64,000 nt of DNA, taken from NCBI RefSeq assembly GCF_020921035.1, contig NC_063157.1, positions 10,762,001-10,826,000 on the forward strand, in the 5' to 3' direction. The notes beneath the pieces were generated by a model that searched no databases, had not been told where the DNA came from, and saw only the letters and a list, made by a program, of their open reading frames with translations. The stretch is from Rhodamnia argentea (Eukaryota; Streptophyta; Magnoliopsida; Myrtales; Myrtaceae). Shown piece by piece: positions 60,782 through 64,000 of the stretch. A program made the translations under genes and the position numbers. Position 1 is the stretch's first letter; each line of letters opens with the position of its first letter.

Positions 60782-62884
60782 GTGCTTAGCTTGGATGTGA
60801 CTGAGATGCGAGGGAATCAGAGTGAAATATATAGAGGAGAGGCCTGGAGGAAGTTTGGAGATTGGTACTTGTCCTGGAGGAGCTCATTCATGTCTGTTGC
60901 CATATCACCAGCATTCTTCAGGAATTTGCAGTGCCTTTCATTTCCACCAACCTGTCTGATTGAATCTCCCTCTCAACATATACTCTTCTTATCAGTTGCT
61001 TCAGATCTCCACTTGTCTTTTTGTTCTGCTTTTTGAAGTTAAAGTTTTCACAGCTAGCTCCCCGAATCAGAACTCCGTCTCATTGAATTTTTAGTTTCCA
61101 TTTGAACAACGTACTAAATGCGCGATAACAAATTGTATTCACAATGCATCTGGAACTATTTTCAAGTTGATTATGCAGGGGTGAGGCGTGAGACCAAGTT
61201 ATGAAGTAAATACTATTGAGATAATCAGCACAGTTGTTTAATAAGTACCCCAGAAGCACTCGTTAACAAATTATTTATGCTACTTTAGATGACTAGGAAC
61301 TCTACCTTCAATGGGTAAACTCCACTTAGATGATACGACTCTTCACTAACCCCACAGACCAGATAAGATGCGAGCCGAAGCATGGGTGAGTGGCTCAAAC
61401 ATGAACTTGTTTGCAATTGGAATACAAAAGCTCACGGGACGGGGTAACCTTTCGTATACTGGCCATGGCGACCGTTCTGCATCTCTAGCTTTACGCATCC
61501 ACGATGTTTTATGACAATCGCGCGAATCGGTAGAGCACGAACAAAAATCCGAGTCAAGTTATGCCGACTGCGATCTGCACTAATTGCAGCCAAGACACTG
61601 GTCCAAAGAAGCGAAAGTTTGAACCACATGTCGTTTACACATCCGGTTCTCGAAGTTTTCTTGATGGAGCCGTTATCCAACCGTGAAACGCATAAGATGA
61701 CTGAGGGAAGGGCTGGTCTGGAGTGTCCCTTTTTGGCTTTTACTATGAAATGGGATAAGAAGAGGCGTGTCTATTTCTAGTTAGGTCGAGAATCGAAAAA
61801 TTAACCAACTGATATAGTGCCGTGCATGCTTCCTTTTGAAGTTTGGGGACCCCCAAGTTTCCTTTAATGCAAGATGGGGAAAGCTTAAGTAGTTTTTTAT
61901 GTGATAATGATGATCAAAGACAACTCTCTTCATTCACAATAGAATTGTCAATGTTTTGTCTTGGATCTCACGCTTGTTTGTCAAATTGAGGGAAATCTTC
62001 TATCAAGGTTTTCCGTTTGTGGAAATCGCTTTATGCAGGTTGCTTTTCCAACAAGGAACAAGGATGTATGGTGCGAGCGTGATTGGCACTATGTTTTTCT
62101 TTCATGATCTTAAAGATCCATAATCTCCTGGAAGCATCTCAAGAGACTACGGTTAGTCCATCGCAAAAACTGCGCAAAAACTGCGCTTGTATAGACATAG
62201 TCGAATAGCCATATGACTCGAGATTAGCATAGAACAGTGCGGAACAAAACTGTGGAGGTCGATTGAGAAGGATCCGGCTAATTGAAATAGGAAAGTTCCT
62301 TGCTTTGAGACCATGCAAAATTACAAGGATCATCAATCCCAACACTTAAAAATTTTATAAAGTGGTCTACCATGTGGTCAAGGATTTGCTTCTTTGGCAG
62401 TCTACTCATTTATCAATAGTATCCTAGGACAATGCTGCTGTAGAGAATTTGTACTGTCAAGATCTTCAATACATATTCCCCGATTTTGTGTTAATCGTAA
62501 TTGACCTTCAGGCTGGAGGATAGGGTTCTATGGTCCAGAAAGTCAAGTACAAGCACTAGCTCTTTTTCTACCACTTGGAAAAACAATATGAGACAGCATG
62601 TCATGTCCGATAACACTAAAACCGCATTCCCAAACATGAAAGTCAACCTTGTTATTGTAGCTCTTTTGGTAAGAAGAATGCCGGAGACAATGTTGGTTCC
62701 ACGTTAACTCCGCAGTGAATCCACAGATTGCCGGTGGGGGTGCAAACTTTCATGTTTTACAATAGATTATGCCAGTCCAAGCTTAAAGCCAGTCTACTTG
62801 GCATTCTCTAAATCAGCTAGCTGCCTTTTGTCGAAGTAACTGCCGTCCAAAACTTCGTCAAGTTTTTCTGTAAACACAAGTCAA

Positions 62885-64000
62885 TCAGTCCTCAGATACC
62901 TTGAAAAATGTATATGACAAAACCAAGTTATTGATGCCATCCATTCTAGGATCGGTTTCAAACTCAGGGTCGATGTAAAAAAACACCTGCATATATGAGA
63001 ACGCATCCACTGTTAAAAATTTGTATTGTCTCTAAAGTCCATCTTAGCAAAGTATCAGAAGACCAGGAACATCAAACTTACAGGCATATCAATTTGTTCT
63101 CCTGGAAGTAGCCGCTGCTCTTCAAAGCAAAAGCACTGTATTTTGTTGAAATAAACTGCTGCCTGCAACACGTTAGACGAATTTAGTCAGAATAAACCTC
63201 AATTGTCAAGGGTAAAGCAATCTTGACGGACATGCTCTCTCACTTAAGTTGTCTGCTGGATGAATCACCCCAATGAGCAAAGTATTAACAGATTTAGAGA
63301 TAATGATGCACATTCACAGATGGCTCGTATTAGTCGAAAAAGTACATGAAGCGTCCATTTTATTGGGGCAATGAATGTTGGGCAGCAGTACCTTCATGGG
63401 AGTAACATTGTATGTGGAAACGCCAGTTATTGGTACTGAACTGCGATTTTCAGCAGTATAAAATGCAAGAGCACTTTCTCCAGGCTTGACCCTTACCTGC
63501 AAAAATAAGTCAAGAATGTTGCCTCTGTCCCTTTGATATAGGCAAACAACTTATGAGAACAGAGCATCCTAGGCAATGATCTTGAAATGAAAAACCTCTC
63601 TTTGGGTGGGAGTAAACTTCCATGGCATCCCATCAGCCACATCAGCATTAAACTGCACCGCAATCTCCCTGTGGCAAAATCCGTATTCCCAAAATAAGCA
63701 ATACACTAAGAATAGACTGAAAAATTAAACAAATAATAAAAACCTCTATGTGCATCTAAAAACAGTATTGGAGTAAGTAAACTAGCTCTTAGTATGTAAT
63801 TTCTCATCCATTATGCCAACAGAATGATCAGAAGGACAATATCTCCCGCCCTCACTCTCTTTTTCTTCCTCTGATGATGAGGAAGCCTACCTCGGAAACC
63901 ATAAAATGATCTTAAAAACACAAACCACCTTAAAAACCTCCCTCCCTTTCTTTTTCTTCCTCTAATGATGAGGAAGCCTACCCTGGAGACCATAAAATGA
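62885..64000 (-). CDS. COX11: COX11, unit 3 (5' part beyond the window)
   Basis: Visible exons 63668-63596, 63496-63392, 63162-63082 and 62986-62885 encode the intermembrane-space domain with the CFCF copper site; exons 1-3 lie beyond the edge. One coding change is visible (SSVPITGV for SSAPITGV). No break is seen, so this is probably a third working copy. Confidence 0.9.

Larger units (their letters stand above)
55008..64000. repeat. Tandem array unit 3 (cut by window end)
   Basis: Third copy, with the same start inside PRP38 codon 5. It runs off the window inside COX11. It is the most diverged in 61.1-62.8 kb, including a replaced stretch near 62067-62095. Confidence 0.97.

Noticed and set aside
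1-64000. tRNA or rRNA genes, CRISPR arrays, operons
   Set aside because: No tRNA A/B boxes with a cloverleaf, no rRNA segment and no regularly spaced direct repeats were seen; the sequence is a plant nuclear region.

Overview
The window is nuclear DNA of a land plant, almost certainly a eudicot. It holds intron-rich genes with GT-AG introns for ATG5, a SUS5/6-type sucrose synthase, PRP38, a TPX2-family protein and COX11, set among Copia, MULE, hAT and Tourist-type transposon remains and long AT microsatellites. One family of AT-rich small elements resembles repeats I associate with Myrtaceae, but that is a weak impression and I do not name a species.

Layout. 1-380 is the 3' end of ATG5 on the plus strand. 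3155-7016 (minus) is a complete 14-exon sucrose synthase gene of 838 codons, read exon by exon with a continuous frame. About 7.9 to 29.4 kb is a transposon-rich stretch. It contains a broken Copia element with a small LTR nested inside it, a large FAR1/MuDR-type MULE (about 12.08-18.52 kb) with long terminal inverted repeats, a dead transposase gene and a captured Ca2+-ATPase terminal exon, several small elements, a hAT remnant and two related broken membrane-protein genes. A 0.98 kb inverted duplication of the transposase 5' end flanks the left MULE terminus.

From 29438 to about 34700 (minus) lies a complete PRP38 splicing-factor gene. From 33891 to the window end the sequence is a tandem array of three units: 10.3 kb, 10.8 kb and a third cut by the window. 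Each unit carries the PRP38 promoter, 5' UTR and first codons, an unidentified small ORF, a TPX2-family gene and a COX11 gene, both genes on the minus strand. Units 2 and 3 share a Tourist-like insertion and a frameshift absent from unit 1. In the right part of the unit, units 1 and 2 resemble each other and unit 3 differs. This is the pattern expected if unequal crossing-over made the middle unit as a hybrid.

The intact genes have ordinary housekeeping roles: autophagy, sucrose cleavage, splicing, microtubule binding and cytochrome oxidase copper insertion. They do not form a pathway. The interest lies in the array (gene dosage, and a PRP38 promoter placed upstream of COX11) and in the MULE with its hairpin-forming inverted duplication. 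I did not find a clearly new biochemical system.
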